From G963663775 sp963663775 (lineage in GTDB: Bacteria; Bacillota; Clostridia; Oscillospirales; Butyricicoccaceae): a DNA stretch of 64,000 nucleotides. The DNA is taken from contig OY760624.1 in NCBI GenBank assembly GCA_963663775.1, positions 496,001 through 560,000 of the forward strand, given 5' to 3'. Below the pieces are notes generated by a model, which was given only the letters and a program-made list of their open reading frames with translations, was not told the origin of the DNA and did no database searches. This document shows positions 33,836-41,701 of the stretch, piece by piece. Numbering within the stretch: position 1 is the first letter of the stretch; each line of letters begins with the position of its first letter. Position numbers and translations under genes: made by a program.

Positions 33836-34855
33836 ATGAGTAAGGTAAAAGTAGGCGTAGCAGGCTATGGCGTCATTGGTCTGCGTCTGGCAACCGGTGT
33901 TGCACTGCAGGAGGATATGGAACTGGTCGGTGTTGCCGATGTCGCTCCCACCCTTGCGGTGCGTGGTCTGGTGGAATCCGGCATGCCCTATCACTTCTAC
34001 AATGCACTGTCGGACAATGAGGAAAAGCTGCGGGAAGCCGGGGTACCGATTTCCGGCACGATGGAAGACCTTGTGGAGCAATGCGACATCATGCTGGATG
34101 CCACCTCTGCCGGCATTGGTGCCAAAAACAAGGAATTATATCAACGCATGGGCAAAAAGGCGATTTTCCAAGGCGGTGAAAGCAACCACATCGCAGACAC
34201 TTTTTTCCATGGCTATGCCAACTATGAGCGTGGCTTGGGACAGCAATTTCTAAAGCTGACCAGCTGCAACACCACGGGCCTAATTCGTGCCGTGGATGCG
34301 CTCGACCGTGCCGTTGGCGTTGAAAAAGTGGCGGTCACCATCATCCGCCGTGTTGCCGACCCGGGCGATTATCACAGAGGGCTGACCAATGCACTGCAGC
34401 TGGAATATGCGCCGTCGCACCAAGCATTGGACTTGATGAACATCATGCCGCATGTCAACGCAACCGGCATTCTGATTCACACACCCGTCACCCATGGACA
34501 CATCATTACGGTGGTTGCCAAAACCAAAAAATCCATCGATAAGCCCGGTATTTTGGAGGTTGCCGCAGCACATCCCCGCATTCGTCCTGTTAAAATCGCA
34601 GACGGCTTCTTGGGCAACGCTTCGCTGTTCCGCTATGCACGTGACATGGGCAAATTCCGTGGCGACAACTATGAAATTGCCCTGTGGGATGAATCCATCG
34701 TCATGAGTGGCGACGAAATCATGTTTGCCATCAACATTCCGCAGGAATCTGTCGTCATTCCGGAAAATATGGATGGCATTCGTGCCGCAATGCAAATGCA
34801 GATGACCCGTGAGGAAGGCACCGCCATGACCAACCGCTATCTGGGTATGAAATAA
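33836..34855 (+). CDS. Archaeal-type (type II) glyceraldehyde-3-phosphate dehydrogenase-like enzyme
   Basis: Family reaction: NAD(P)-linked oxidation of an aldehyde phosphate with phosphate to an acyl phosphate, or the reverse. The 339-aa protein starts VKVGVAGYGVIGLRLA (cofactor fold) and has the archaeal active site SCNTTGL at residues 143-149 (Cys144). The following substrate region reads RRVADPGDYHRGLTNAL and PSHQALDL, which departs from what I recall of archaeal GAPDHs (RRAADP...KGPINA, PSHHGPD). It is first in an operon with a PGK-like and a malate/tartrate-dehydrogenase-like gene. A substrate other than glyceraldehyde-3-phosphate is possible. Confidence 0.82.
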   Translation: MSKVKVGVAGYGVIGLRLATGVALQEDMELVGVADVAPTLAVRGLVESGMPYHFYNALSDNEEKLREAGVPISGTMEDLVEQCDIMLDATSAGIGAKNKELYQRMGKKAIFQGGESNHIADTFFHGYANYERGLGQQFLKLTSCNTTGLIRAVDALDRAVGVEKVAVTIIRRVADPGDYHRGLTNALQLEYAPSHQALDLMNIMPHVNATGILIHTPVTHGHIITVVAKTKKSIDKPGILEVAAAHPRIRPVKIADGFLGNASLFRYARDMGKFRGDNYEIALWDESIVMSGDEIMFAINIPQESVVIPENMDGIRAAMQMQMTREEGTAMTNRYLGMK

Positions 34856-34877
34856 CCCATCGACAGGAAGGACTATC

Positions 34878-36140
34878 ATGAAGCTTTTTGGGATTTACAC
34901 ACTCGATGCTTTGGATGTGACACACAAAACGGTGCTTGTGCGCCTAGACATCAACGAACCAATTGACCGCGCGCAGGATGCCGTCATGGATGATACTCGC
35001 ATTCGGGGCTGCATCCCCACCATCCGGCAGCTGCGTGACAGGGGTGCGAAAATTGTCCTGCTGGCGCATCAAGGCAGCGACATTGAATACAAAAATTTCT
35101 ATCCCCTGCGTCCCCATGCCAAGGTGCTCTCCGCACTTTTGGGCTCGCCTGTGCAGTTTCTGCCGGATGTGTGCGGCCCTGCGGCGCAGGATGCCATCCG
35201 CAATCTGCAGGACGGCGAGATTTTACTGCTGGACAATGTACGCTTTATGTCAGAGGAGCAAACGCTCTTCGAGCGTGCCCTCCAGCTCACGCATGCACAG
35301 CAGGCGCAAACCTTGGTCGTGCGCACCTTGGCACCGCTTGCCGACTGCTATGTGTGCGATGCCTTTGCCGCAGCACACCGTGACCAGCCGACCTTGTGCG
35401 GCTTTGAACAGCTGCTCCCCTCTGCCATGGGACGCCTGTTTGAAAAAGAGTACAGCGTCATTTCCTCTCTGATGGAAGCACCCGAGCGCCCCTGCGTGTT
35501 TGTTTTGGGTGGTGCGAAAATCGCCGATGCATTTCTGATGATGCAAACCGTTCTGGAGCGTGGCATTGCAGACCATGTGCTGACCGGCGGCTTGGTTTGC
35601 AACATTCTGCTTGCGGCGAAGGGTGTTGACATTGGTGCAGCGTCCCTCGGTTTTATCCAAAAGCAAGGCTATGCCGATTTCATCGAAACGGCAAAACCGC
35701 TTCTGGAAACCTATGCTGACAAAATTGTCCTGCCGCAGGATTTGGCATACACCGATGTGACAGGTGCACGCTGCGAAGCCTCGATTGCCGCTCTGCCGCA
35801 GGAACAGCCGCTCGTTGACATCGGCGCACAGACCGCAGCGCACTATGCAGAAATGATTCAATCCGCCAAGACGGTATTTGTCAACGGACCGATGGGCATT
35901 TTTGAAAAAACAGAAACCGAATATGGCACAAAAGCCATCTGGCAGGCACTTGCCGCCACCGATGGCTACACCGTAGTCGGCGGCGGGGACAGTGTCACCG
36001 CAACGAAAAAATATGGTCTGACCGAACAGATGCGTTACATCTGTACAGGCGGCGGCGCACTCATCCGCTTCCTCAGCGGGGAAGAACTGCCCGTTGTCAA
36101 GGCACTGCGGCACGCAGCAGAAACATTCCCCCTCGATTAA
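34878..36140 (+). CDS. Archaeal-type phosphoglycerate kinase-like enzyme
   Basis: Family reaction: phosphoryl transfer between an acyl phosphate and ADP. The 420-aa protein keeps the overall PGK plan: VLVRLDINEPID, DTRIRGCIPTI, LLDNVRF, AAAHRDQPT, GGAKIADA, FVNGPMGIFE and the nucleotide loop VVGGGDSVTA. Where PGKs read AH(Q/L)GRP, with an Arg that binds 3-phosphoglycerate, this one reads AHQGSDIEY, so one substrate Arg is missing. GGAAGGA precedes the ATG. The gene starts 22 bases after the GAPDH-like gene. Confidence 0.8.
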   Translation: MKLFGIYTLDALDVTHKTVLVRLDINEPIDRAQDAVMDDTRIRGCIPTIRQLRDRGAKIVLLAHQGSDIEYKNFYPLRPHAKVLSALLGSPVQFLPDVCGPAAQDAIRNLQDGEILLLDNVRFMSEEQTLFERALQLTHAQQAQTLVVRTLAPLADCYVCDAFAAAHRDQPTLCGFEQLLPSAMGRLFEKEYSVISSLMEAPERPCVFVLGGAKIADAFLMMQTVLERGIADHVLTGGLVCNILLAAKGVDIGAASLGFIQKQGYADFIETAKPLLETYADKIVLPQDLAYTDVTGARCEASIAALPQEQPLVDIGAQTAAHYAEMIQSAKTVFVNGPMGIFEKTETEYGTKAIWQALAATDGYTVVGGGDSVTATKKYGLTEQMRYICTGGGALIRFLSGEELPVVKALRHAAETFPLD

Positions 36141-36167
36141 GACCATACATAGAAAGGACGATACACC

Positions 36168-37235
36168 ATGCAGACCTATAAAATTGCAGTCATCGCAGGC
36201 GATGGCGTCGGTCCCGAGGTGCTGGCAGAAGGCATCAAGGTACTGAACAAGGTTGCCGAACTGGACGGCGGATTTCAATTTGAATTTACAGAATTCCCAT
36301 GGGGTTGTGACTACTATCTCAAAAACGGAAAAATGATGGATGATGGCGGCATTGAACAGCTGAAACCGTTCGATGCAATCTACTTGGGCGCAGTTGGTAT
36401 GCCCGGTGTGCCCGACCACATCTCACTGTGGGATTTGCTGCTGCGCATCCGTCATGATTTTGATGAATATGTCAATGTGCGTCCGGTGAAGCTGCTTGAC
36501 GGTGCACCATGTCCGCTTGCAGGCATCCAAAAAGGCGATATTGACATGATTGTCATTCGTGAAAACAGCGAAGGCGAATATGCCGGCGCAGGCGACTGGC
36601 TCTATAAGGGGCAGCCGAACGAAGTGGTTCTGCAAACCGGTGTTTTCTCCCGCAAGGGTACGGAGCGCATCATCCGCTATGCCTATGAGCTTGCGAAAAA
36701 GGAGGGCAAAACCCTCACCAGCATCAGCAAAGCCAATGCACTGAACTATTCCATGGTGTTCTGGGACGAAGTTTTTACGGAGATCGGCAAGGACTATCCG
36801 GAAGTGGAAACCCATTCCCTTCTGGTCGATGCGGCGAGCATGTTCTTTGTCAAGGACCCGAAACGCTTCCAAATCGTGGTCACGTCCAACCTATTTGGTG
36901 ATATTCTCACCGATTTGGGTGCCGCCATTTCGGGCGGCATGGGACTGGCGGCAGGTGCAAACCTCAATCCGGAGCGCACGTTCCCCTCCATGTTTGAGCC
37001 AATTCACGGCTCTGCACCCGATATTGCAGGACAGAAAAAATCCAATCCGCTTGCAGCCATTTGGTCTGTCAGCCAAATGCTGGATTTCTTTGGACACGAA
37101 GACTGGGGCAAACGTCTGATTGATGTCATTGAACAGGTCATGGTGGAGGCAAAAGCCCTCACACCGGACATGGGTGGCACTGCCACCACCAATGCCGTTG
37201 GGGACGAAGTGATTCGTGTGCTCTCGCAAGCTTGA
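36168..37235 (+). CDS. Isocitrate/isopropylmalate-family dehydrogenase, tartrate/D-malate dehydrogenase-like
   Basis: Oxidises, and often decarboxylates, a 2-hydroxy acid of the malate type with NAD. The 355-aa protein has IAVIAGDGVGPEV, the DFDEYVNVRPVKLL segment typical of TtuC/DmlA members, IVIRENSEGEYAGAG, NLFGDILTDLGAAISGGMGLA with the metal-binding Asp, and FEPIHGSAPDIAG. AAAGGA precedes the ATG. It is the third gene of the operon (27 bases after the PGK-like gene), ended by a strong terminator. The leuCD neighbours expected for a leucine-pathway enzyme are absent. Confidence 0.85.
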   Translation: MQTYKIAVIAGDGVGPEVLAEGIKVLNKVAELDGGFQFEFTEFPWGCDYYLKNGKMMDDGGIEQLKPFDAIYLGAVGMPGVPDHISLWDLLLRIRHDFDEYVNVRPVKLLDGAPCPLAGIQKGDIDMIVIRENSEGEYAGAGDWLYKGQPNEVVLQTGVFSRKGTERIIRYAYELAKKEGKTLTSISKANALNYSMVFWDEVFTEIGKDYPEVETHSLLVDAASMFFVKDPKRFQIVVTSNLFGDILTDLGAAISGGMGLAAGANLNPERTFPSMFEPIHGSAPDIAGQKKSNPLAAIWSVSQMLDFFGHEDWGKRLIDVIEQVMVEAKALTPDMGGTATTNAVGDEVIRVLSQA

Positions 37236-37262
37236 CAATCCTCCTATATTCTCTCCTTACAC

Positions 37263-37311
37263 AAAAGGCACTGCCTGCATCGTCTATTTTGATGCAGGCA
37301 GTGCCTTTTTT
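37263..37311. terminator. Terminator between the dehydrogenase and ispF
   Basis: A perfect stem of about 19 bp (37263-37281 with 37291-37309) flanked by A and T runs serves both converging genes. Confidence 0.92.
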
Positions 37312-37329
37312 CTATCTTTTATGCTGCAA

Positions 37330-37812
37330 TTACATCGCATTTCGCAAGAGAATGCAGACAGCGTGCGCCGCAATGCCTTCCTTTGCGCCCGTAAAACCAA
37401 GCCCTTCTTCTGTGGTAGCTTTCACATTGATTTGGTCTGTCTCTGCACCAAGCACCTTTGCCAAATTCATCCGCATTTGCTGAATGTGCGGTGACATTTT
37501 CGGTGCCTGTGCCAAAATGGTGGCATCCAAATTGCCCAGCTGATACCCCTTTTCCTGCAACTTTTCTCCCACTTTTTGCAACAGAAGCAGACTATCTGCC
37601 CCTGCATACTGCTGGTCTGTGTCAGGAAACAGCTTTCCAATGTCACCCATTGCCGCCGCCCCCAAAAGCGCATCCATCACCGCATGGGTCAGCACATCGG
37701 CATCGCTGTGCCCCAAAAGTCCTGTTTCGTGCGGAATCTCCACCCCGCCAATGATACATTTCCGCCCCGTTACCAAACGGTGTACGTCATATCCATGTCC
37801 AATTCGCATCAT
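37330..37812 (-). CDS. ispF: 2-C-methyl-D-erythritol 2,4-cyclodiphosphate synthase
   Basis: Fifth step of the MEP isoprenoid pathway. The 160-aa protein has the zinc-site start RIGHGYDVHRL (Asp9 and His11), LLGHSDADVLTHA and NVKATTEEGLGFTG. The ATG overlaps the ispD stop by 4 bases; a second ATG follows directly. Third gene of carD-ispD-ispF. Confidence 0.96.
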   Translation of the reverse strand: MMRIGHGYDVHRLVTGRKCIIGGVEIPHETGLLGHSDADVLTHAVMDALLGAAAMGDIGKLFPDTDQQYAGADSLLLLQKVGEKLQEKGYQLGNLDATILAQAPKMSPHIQQMRMNLAKVLGAETDQINVKATTEEGLGFTGAKEGIAAHAVCILLRNAM

Positions 37813-38531
37813 AGTTCTTGCTTCTCCAAAATCGCTTCCCCTATCACAATATCTTCCTGCGTTGTGATTTTGATGTTTTCATAGCTGCCCTCTACCGCAC
37901 AAACGGAAATGCCCATGGCTTCCACTGCGGCGCAATCGTCCGTCACCGTTTTGCCCTCACGCAAGGTTTTTTCCAATGCCTCCCGCAGCTGCGCGCAACC
38001 AAACACCTGCGGTGTCTGCACTGCCGCAATCGAATCACGTGGCACATCCGCCTGAATGCAGCCATTCACCACGCGCTTGACGCTGTCCTTAATGGGTACG
38101 ACGGGTGCTGCTGCCCCGACACGCTTTGCTGCGGCAATCGTTGTCCGAATCGTTTCCTGTGAAACAAATGGACGAGCCCCATCATGCACTGCCACCCAGG
38201 CGGTCTGTTCGCCGCAGGCACAAACCCCTGCCAAAACCGATGCCGCACGGGTTTCTCCCCCGCAAACAATCTGCGTCACCTTGCCCAAACCATAGGCACG
38301 CATCAGCTTGCCATACGGCAAAATGTCCTGTTCACGGCAAACCAATATGATTTCATCAATCCAATCACATCGTTGAAACGCCATCACCGTGCGCACGAGC
38401 ACAGGCAACCCGTCCAGCTCCATGAGCAGCTTATTTTCTCCCATGCGGCTGGAGGAGCCTGCCGCCGGTATGATGGCGCAAATCTGTGCCGGTGTTTCGC
38501 CCTGTGTTCCCTTTTGTTTTTTGGTTCGCAT
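37809..38531 (-). CDS. ispD: 2-C-methyl-D-erythritol 4-phosphate cytidylyltransferase
   Basis: Third step of the MEP pathway, making CDP-methylerythritol from CTP and MEP. The 240-aa protein has AIIPAAGSSSRMG at residues ~21-33, VHDGARPFVS and QTPQVFG. I chose the ATG at 38531 because AAGGA is 9 bases upstream; the ATG at 38537 is too close. It lies 42 bases after carD on the same strand. Confidence 0.95.
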   Translation of the reverse strand: MRTKKQKGTQGETPAQICAIIPAAGSSSRMGENKLLMELDGLPVLVRTVMAFQRCDWIDEIILVCREQDILPYGKLMRAYGLGKVTQIVCGGETRAASVLAGVCACGEQTAWVAVHDGARPFVSQETIRTTIAAAKRVGAAAPVVPIKDSVKRVVNGCIQADVPRDSIAAVQTPQVFGCAQLREALEKTLREGKTVTDDCAAVEAMGISVCAVEGSYENIKITTQEDIVIGEAILEKQEL

Positions 38532-38573
38532 TGCCATCCATCCTTGTATAAAAAAATAGCTCTGTTCGACACA

Positions 38574-39053
38574 TCATCGACAGAGCTGCGTTTGGAGTAT
38601 ATTTTCAATTTCATTGGGCGTGCAATGCAACGCCAGAGAAAGCTCTGATGCCAAAATCCTCTGTGCGGCACACAGCATTTTCTTTTCCCCATTGGACAGT
38701 CCATGCGACTGCTGCCGCAGCATCAAACTTTTGATGACACGCGCAACCTCATGCAAATCTCCACTCCGAATCCGCAGCATATTCTCACGATACCGACGAT
38801 TCCAGTACTGTTCCTCGTCACACGATAGCTCCGGTAATTCCTGCAGCAGTTCCTGCGCCGTTTGTACAGAACAGACCGACCGAATGCCGATTTCATCACT
38901 GCTGCCTATCGGCAGATAGAGCACCATATCGTCCAGAAGCAATTTTAGCGCATAGTATTCCTGCAAACGGCCTTCGACCTTTCGCTTCACAATCGCTTGA
39001 ATTGTCCCAGCACCATGCATTGGGTGCACAATCAAATCTCCTGTCTTATACAT
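38574..39053 (-). CDS. CarD-family transcriptional regulator
   Basis: CarD proteins bind RNA polymerase and stabilise open promoter complexes. The 159-aa protein has the N-terminal CarD/TRCF interaction fold (YKTGDLIVHPMHGAGTIQAI, YYALKLLLDDMVLYLPI) and a helical C-terminal part (RSGDLHEVARVIKSL, LSNGEKKMLCAAQRIL). The ATG at 39053 lies 6-7 bases from GGGGTGA; an in-frame TTG at 39059 is too close. It heads carD-ispD-ispF, and its promoter overlaps the end of the upstream M50 gene. Confidence 0.9.
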   Translation of the reverse strand: MYKTGDLIVHPMHGAGTIQAIVKRKVEGRLQEYYALKLLLDDMVLYLPIGSSDEIGIRSVCSVQTAQELLQELPELSCDEEQYWNRRYRENMLRIRSGDLHEVARVIKSLMLRQQSHGLSNGEKKMLCAAQRILASELSLALHCTPNEIENILQTQLCR

Positions 39054-39103
39054 CGGCAATCACCCCACTAACACTCTGTGGCTTTACCTACTATAACATT
39101 TAT

Positions 39104-39132
39104 ATTATATCCTGCTTTTTTCCAAAATGCAA
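39104..39132 (-). promoter_or_regulatory. Promoter of carD-ispD-ispF
   Basis: Minus-strand TTGCAT (39127-39132), 17-base spacer, TATAAT (39104-39109), which shares bases with the stop codon of the M50 protease gene. Confidence 0.75.
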
Positions 39133-39698
39133 GCCTTTTGTTGCACAATCAATACAATTCCAATTGCAAACAGCCATGCCCCTGCATTTTTCCAGTAGAG
39201 CCACAGACCCATCGGCAGCAGCAGCAGCGCAAAAAAGCAGGAAATTCCCCGCACCAGCGCATCAAACCGTGCCCCTAGCGCCCAAAACAGCACCATACCG
39301 CCATCCAACGGCACAATCGGCAATAAATTGAACACCCCCAATGCAACATTCGCACCTGCAAACACAAAAAACTGTAGTTTAGCCGCCAAAATACCGCCCA
39401 GCAAGCTGGCAAGCGGTCCTGCCGCCGCAACAGCACAGCGTTTTCCTCTGCCGTCCTGCATCCGATACTGCATCACTGCCCCCACCGCCGTGATGTGCAT
39501 GCGCATGAGCGTGCCGCCGCACAGCCGCAAGGCGCAATAATGCGCCAATTCATGCCACGCTGCGGCTGCCAGCAGCAACAGAAACACCCGTTCCTCGTCC
39601 ACCAGCAGCAGTACCGACAGCAGCAGCAAAAAAGAATCCTCCACCCGTATCTTCCCAGCTGTGTGATTGTGCCTATTGGTTCGCTTATGTGCTTTCAT
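39105..39698 (-). CDS. spoIVFB: M50 intramembrane metalloprotease, SpoIVFB-like
   Basis: Probable site-2-type protease; SpoIVFB in Bacillus cuts pro-sigma-K in the mother cell. The 197-aa protein has about five membrane segments, the zinc motif HELAH in AAAWHELAHYCA, and NLLPIVPLDGG (third ligand Asp). Bacillus SpoIVFB carries a C-terminal CBS domain that is absent here. The ATG at 39698 overlaps the upstream M23 gene by 14 bases and has no strong ribosome site, pointing to coupling. The gene pair M23 + M50 matches SpoIVFA-SpoIVFB, which is the main ground for the name. Confidence 0.78.
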   Translation of the reverse strand: MKAHKRTNRHNHTAGKIRVEDSFLLLLSVLLLVDEERVFLLLLAAAAWHELAHYCALRLCGGTLMRMHITAVGAVMQYRMQDGRGKRCAVAAAGPLASLLGGILAAKLQFFVFAGANVALGVFNLLPIVPLDGGMVLFWALGARFDALVRGISCFFALLLLPMGLWLYWKNAGAWLFAIGIVLIVQQKACILEKSRI

Positions 39699-40530
39699 AC
39701 TGCACATAATTTGCCGGATTGAGTGCCTTTCCGTCATGCCAGACCTCCAGATGCAGATGGTTTCCTGTGGCAATGCCCGTTGCCCCAACCTGCGCAATCT
39801 CCTGCCCCGCTGTGACAACTGCATTTTCCTGCACCAAAATCGCACTGCAATGCGCATATAAGGTGGAAAAACCATCTGTATGGTCAACAATCACATATTT
39901 TCCATAGCTGCTTTCTCCAACCGTGCGCACCGTTCCGTCCGCCAACGCATCGATTGGCTTTCCTTCTGCCGCCGCCACATCAATGCCATAATGGAAGCTT
40001 TCCGTTCCGCTAATGGGATGTACCCGTGTCCCAAAAGCAGAGGTCAGCGTGCCTTCTGTGGGTTTCACATGCGAAAACGCCATCACATATGCCACATCAT
40101 CCACTTCTTTCGGAAAATTGGATGTTGTGCGGTCAATCAAATCTTCCTCATATCCACTATCCGCCTGCATCTCTGCCGTGGTGTCGGCTGGTGTGGTGTC
40201 CGCCGTTTCTGCGGTCTGCTCCTGTGTGCCGTCTGCTGCGTCCACGATGCCAAACACCTGTGCCAACCGCTCATGCTGCGCAAAAACGCTCTGCAATCCG
40301 CCGCTTTCCGTGAGATGTCCCAACACCTGCATCACTTCCTGCGCTTCCATGCCGCCATGCAGCAAATTTGCCGCTTTCGTGCGCAAAGTCACGGCAGGGC
40401 CTGTATCCGCATATTTTATCATCACAGACACAAAAAAAATGCCTACACATGCCAGCATTTTCACGTCCCCCATTGTCAGTCGATAGGCACGTTTTTTCCC
40501 TGAAGAAGTTGTTCCTTGTTTTCCTGCCAT
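39685..40530 (-). CDS. spoIVFA: M23 (LytM) peptidase-domain protein, SpoIVFA-like
   Basis: The 281-aa protein has one membrane segment (about 24-40: VKMLACVGIFFVSVMIKY), a low-complexity Thr/Ala/Asp linker near 110-135, and a C-terminal LytM domain: HPISGTESFHYGIDVAA, STLYAHCS and NHLHLEVW. The zinc ligands (His/Asp of HYGID, and HLH) are present, so it may be an active peptidase, whereas the domain in Bacillus SpoIVFA acts as a regulator cut by SpoIVB. It overlaps the M50 gene, the SpoIVF layout. GGAGG lies 10 bases before the ATG. Confidence 0.75.
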   Translation of the reverse strand: MAGKQGTTSSGKKRAYRLTMGDVKMLACVGIFFVSVMIKYADTGPAVTLRTKAANLLHGGMEAQEVMQVLGHLTESGGLQSVFAQHERLAQVFGIVDAADGTQEQTAETADTTPADTTAEMQADSGYEEDLIDRTTSNFPKEVDDVAYVMAFSHVKPTEGTLTSAFGTRVHPISGTESFHYGIDVAAAEGKPIDALADGTVRTVGESSYGKYVIVDHTDGFSTLYAHCSAILVQENAVVTAGQEIAQVGATGIATGNHLHLEVWHDGKALNPANYVQYEST

Positions 40531-40778
40531 ATCCTAATCCCCTCCACTTTTTTCATCTGATTTCCGTGTTTTTGCTTTGGCGAAACCCGCTTTTTCTCTA
40601 TATCTATGCCAACGCATCTAATACTAGACCACAGCAGGCAAATGCACCAACAAATAGGGCAATATTCTGGTTTTCTTTTTAGCAGCTTTCAGAATTTGTC
40701 TTTTTATTCCCGTCCCCATGTGGTATACTAGAAGAAACTTTAAGCACAAACAGTTTTCCAGATAAAGGTTGTGATTTT

Positions 40779-41336
40779 TTGGGACGACGAGGATTTATTC
40801 ACACAAAAGATGAAATCAAATTTTTGGTGCTGTATGCCATGCAGTATCTGGATTTTCCTGTAACCTTTGCCTCCATTGTGGACATTTGCACATGGTGTGA
40901 CGATGGGTTCAGCTATTTTGACCTGCAAGAAGCATTTCAAGAAATGCTCAAAAGCGGTCACATTCAAGCATCTGCCGGAGAATCCACTGATATGCTCTAC
41001 AGCATTACGCCTTCCGGCTGCGATGCCGCACAAGTATTTGAAAAAAATCTGCCTGCACCCGTGCGGGAATCGGCACAGGCATCTGCGCTGCGTGTAGTGC
41101 GTCAGCTGCGCCGCGATTCTGCCATTTCCACCCAGACAACCCAACAAGCAACGAATGATTTTTTGGTGCATCTTTCGATGGAAGATGTCTTTTCCGTGCA
41201 GATGCACGTGGTCAGCCGTTCACAGGCGGCACTTCTGGAGCGAAACTTTCGCCAAAATGCAGAAAACATCTATCACGTCCTGCTAGACAGCATGATAGAA
41301 CAGAACTTTGAAAAGGATATAGAACCCAACCCATGA
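40779..41336 (+). CDS. DUF4364 family protein, predicted winged-helix regulator
   Basis: The 185-aa protein matches the clostridial DUF4364 type: RGFIHTKDEIKFLVLYAMQY at the start, CTWCDDGFSYFDLQEAFQEM, and LYSITPSGCDAAQVFE, consistent with a winged-helix N-terminal half. The start is TTG at 40779, with AAAGG 10 bases upstream; a TATACT lies at 40723-40728. Its stop overlaps the start of the lrgA-like gene by 4 bases (ATGA). Coupled translation suggests it works with the LrgAB pair, perhaps as regulator. Confidence 0.8.
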   Translation: MGRRGFIHTKDEIKFLVLYAMQYLDFPVTFASIVDICTWCDDGFSYFDLQEAFQEMLKSGHIQASAGESTDMLYSITPSGCDAAQVFEKNLPAPVRESAQASALRVVRQLRRDSAISTQTTQQATNDFLVHLSMEDVFSVQMHVVSRSQAALLERNFRQNAENIYHVLLDSMIEQNFEKDIEPNP

Positions 41337-41701
41337 AATATTTAAAACAGCTTGCAACTATTTTTGCGTTTTGTGTTTGCGGCGACCTTATTTCCGCTCT
41401 TCTCGGCGGCATCATGCCCGGCAATGTGATTGGCATGACGCTGCTGTTTCTTTGTCTGCTGACGGGTTTCCTGAAAATGCCGCAGGTCGAAAGCACCGCT
41501 GACTTTTTTCTCAGCAACATGGCGTTTTTCTTTCTCCCTGCTTGTCTTGGCATTTTGACGGTGTATCCGCAAATTAAGCAGTATTTGTTTCCGATGCTCG
41601 CCATTATTTTATTGACCACCCTTTTAACAGCCGCCGCCACCGCCTATACAGTGCATTTTGTGCTGCAGTGGCAGGCTTCGCATAAAAAGGAGGGAAAATA
41701 A
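41333..41701 (+). CDS. lrgA: CidA/LrgA family membrane protein
   Basis: Holin-like partner of LrgB, linked to murein hydrolase control and, in some bacteria, to pyruvate or metabolite transport. The 122-aa protein has four membrane segments, with GGIMPGNVIGMTLLFLCLL and MAFFFLPACLGIL, which match the family. Its ATG overlaps the DUF4364 stop, and its TAA shares one base with the next start. Transport versus lysis role cannot be told from sequence. Confidence 0.88.
   Translation: MKYLKQLATIFAFCVCGDLISALLGGIMPGNVIGMTLLFLCLLTGFLKMPQVESTADFFLSNMAFFFLPACLGILTVYPQIKQYLFPMLAIILLTTLLTAAATAYTVHFVLQWQASHKKEGK

Noticed and set aside
37263..37311. Long inverted repeat as a mobile-element end
   Set aside because: It is a standard bidirectional terminator between convergent genes, with A/T runs and no partner elsewhere.
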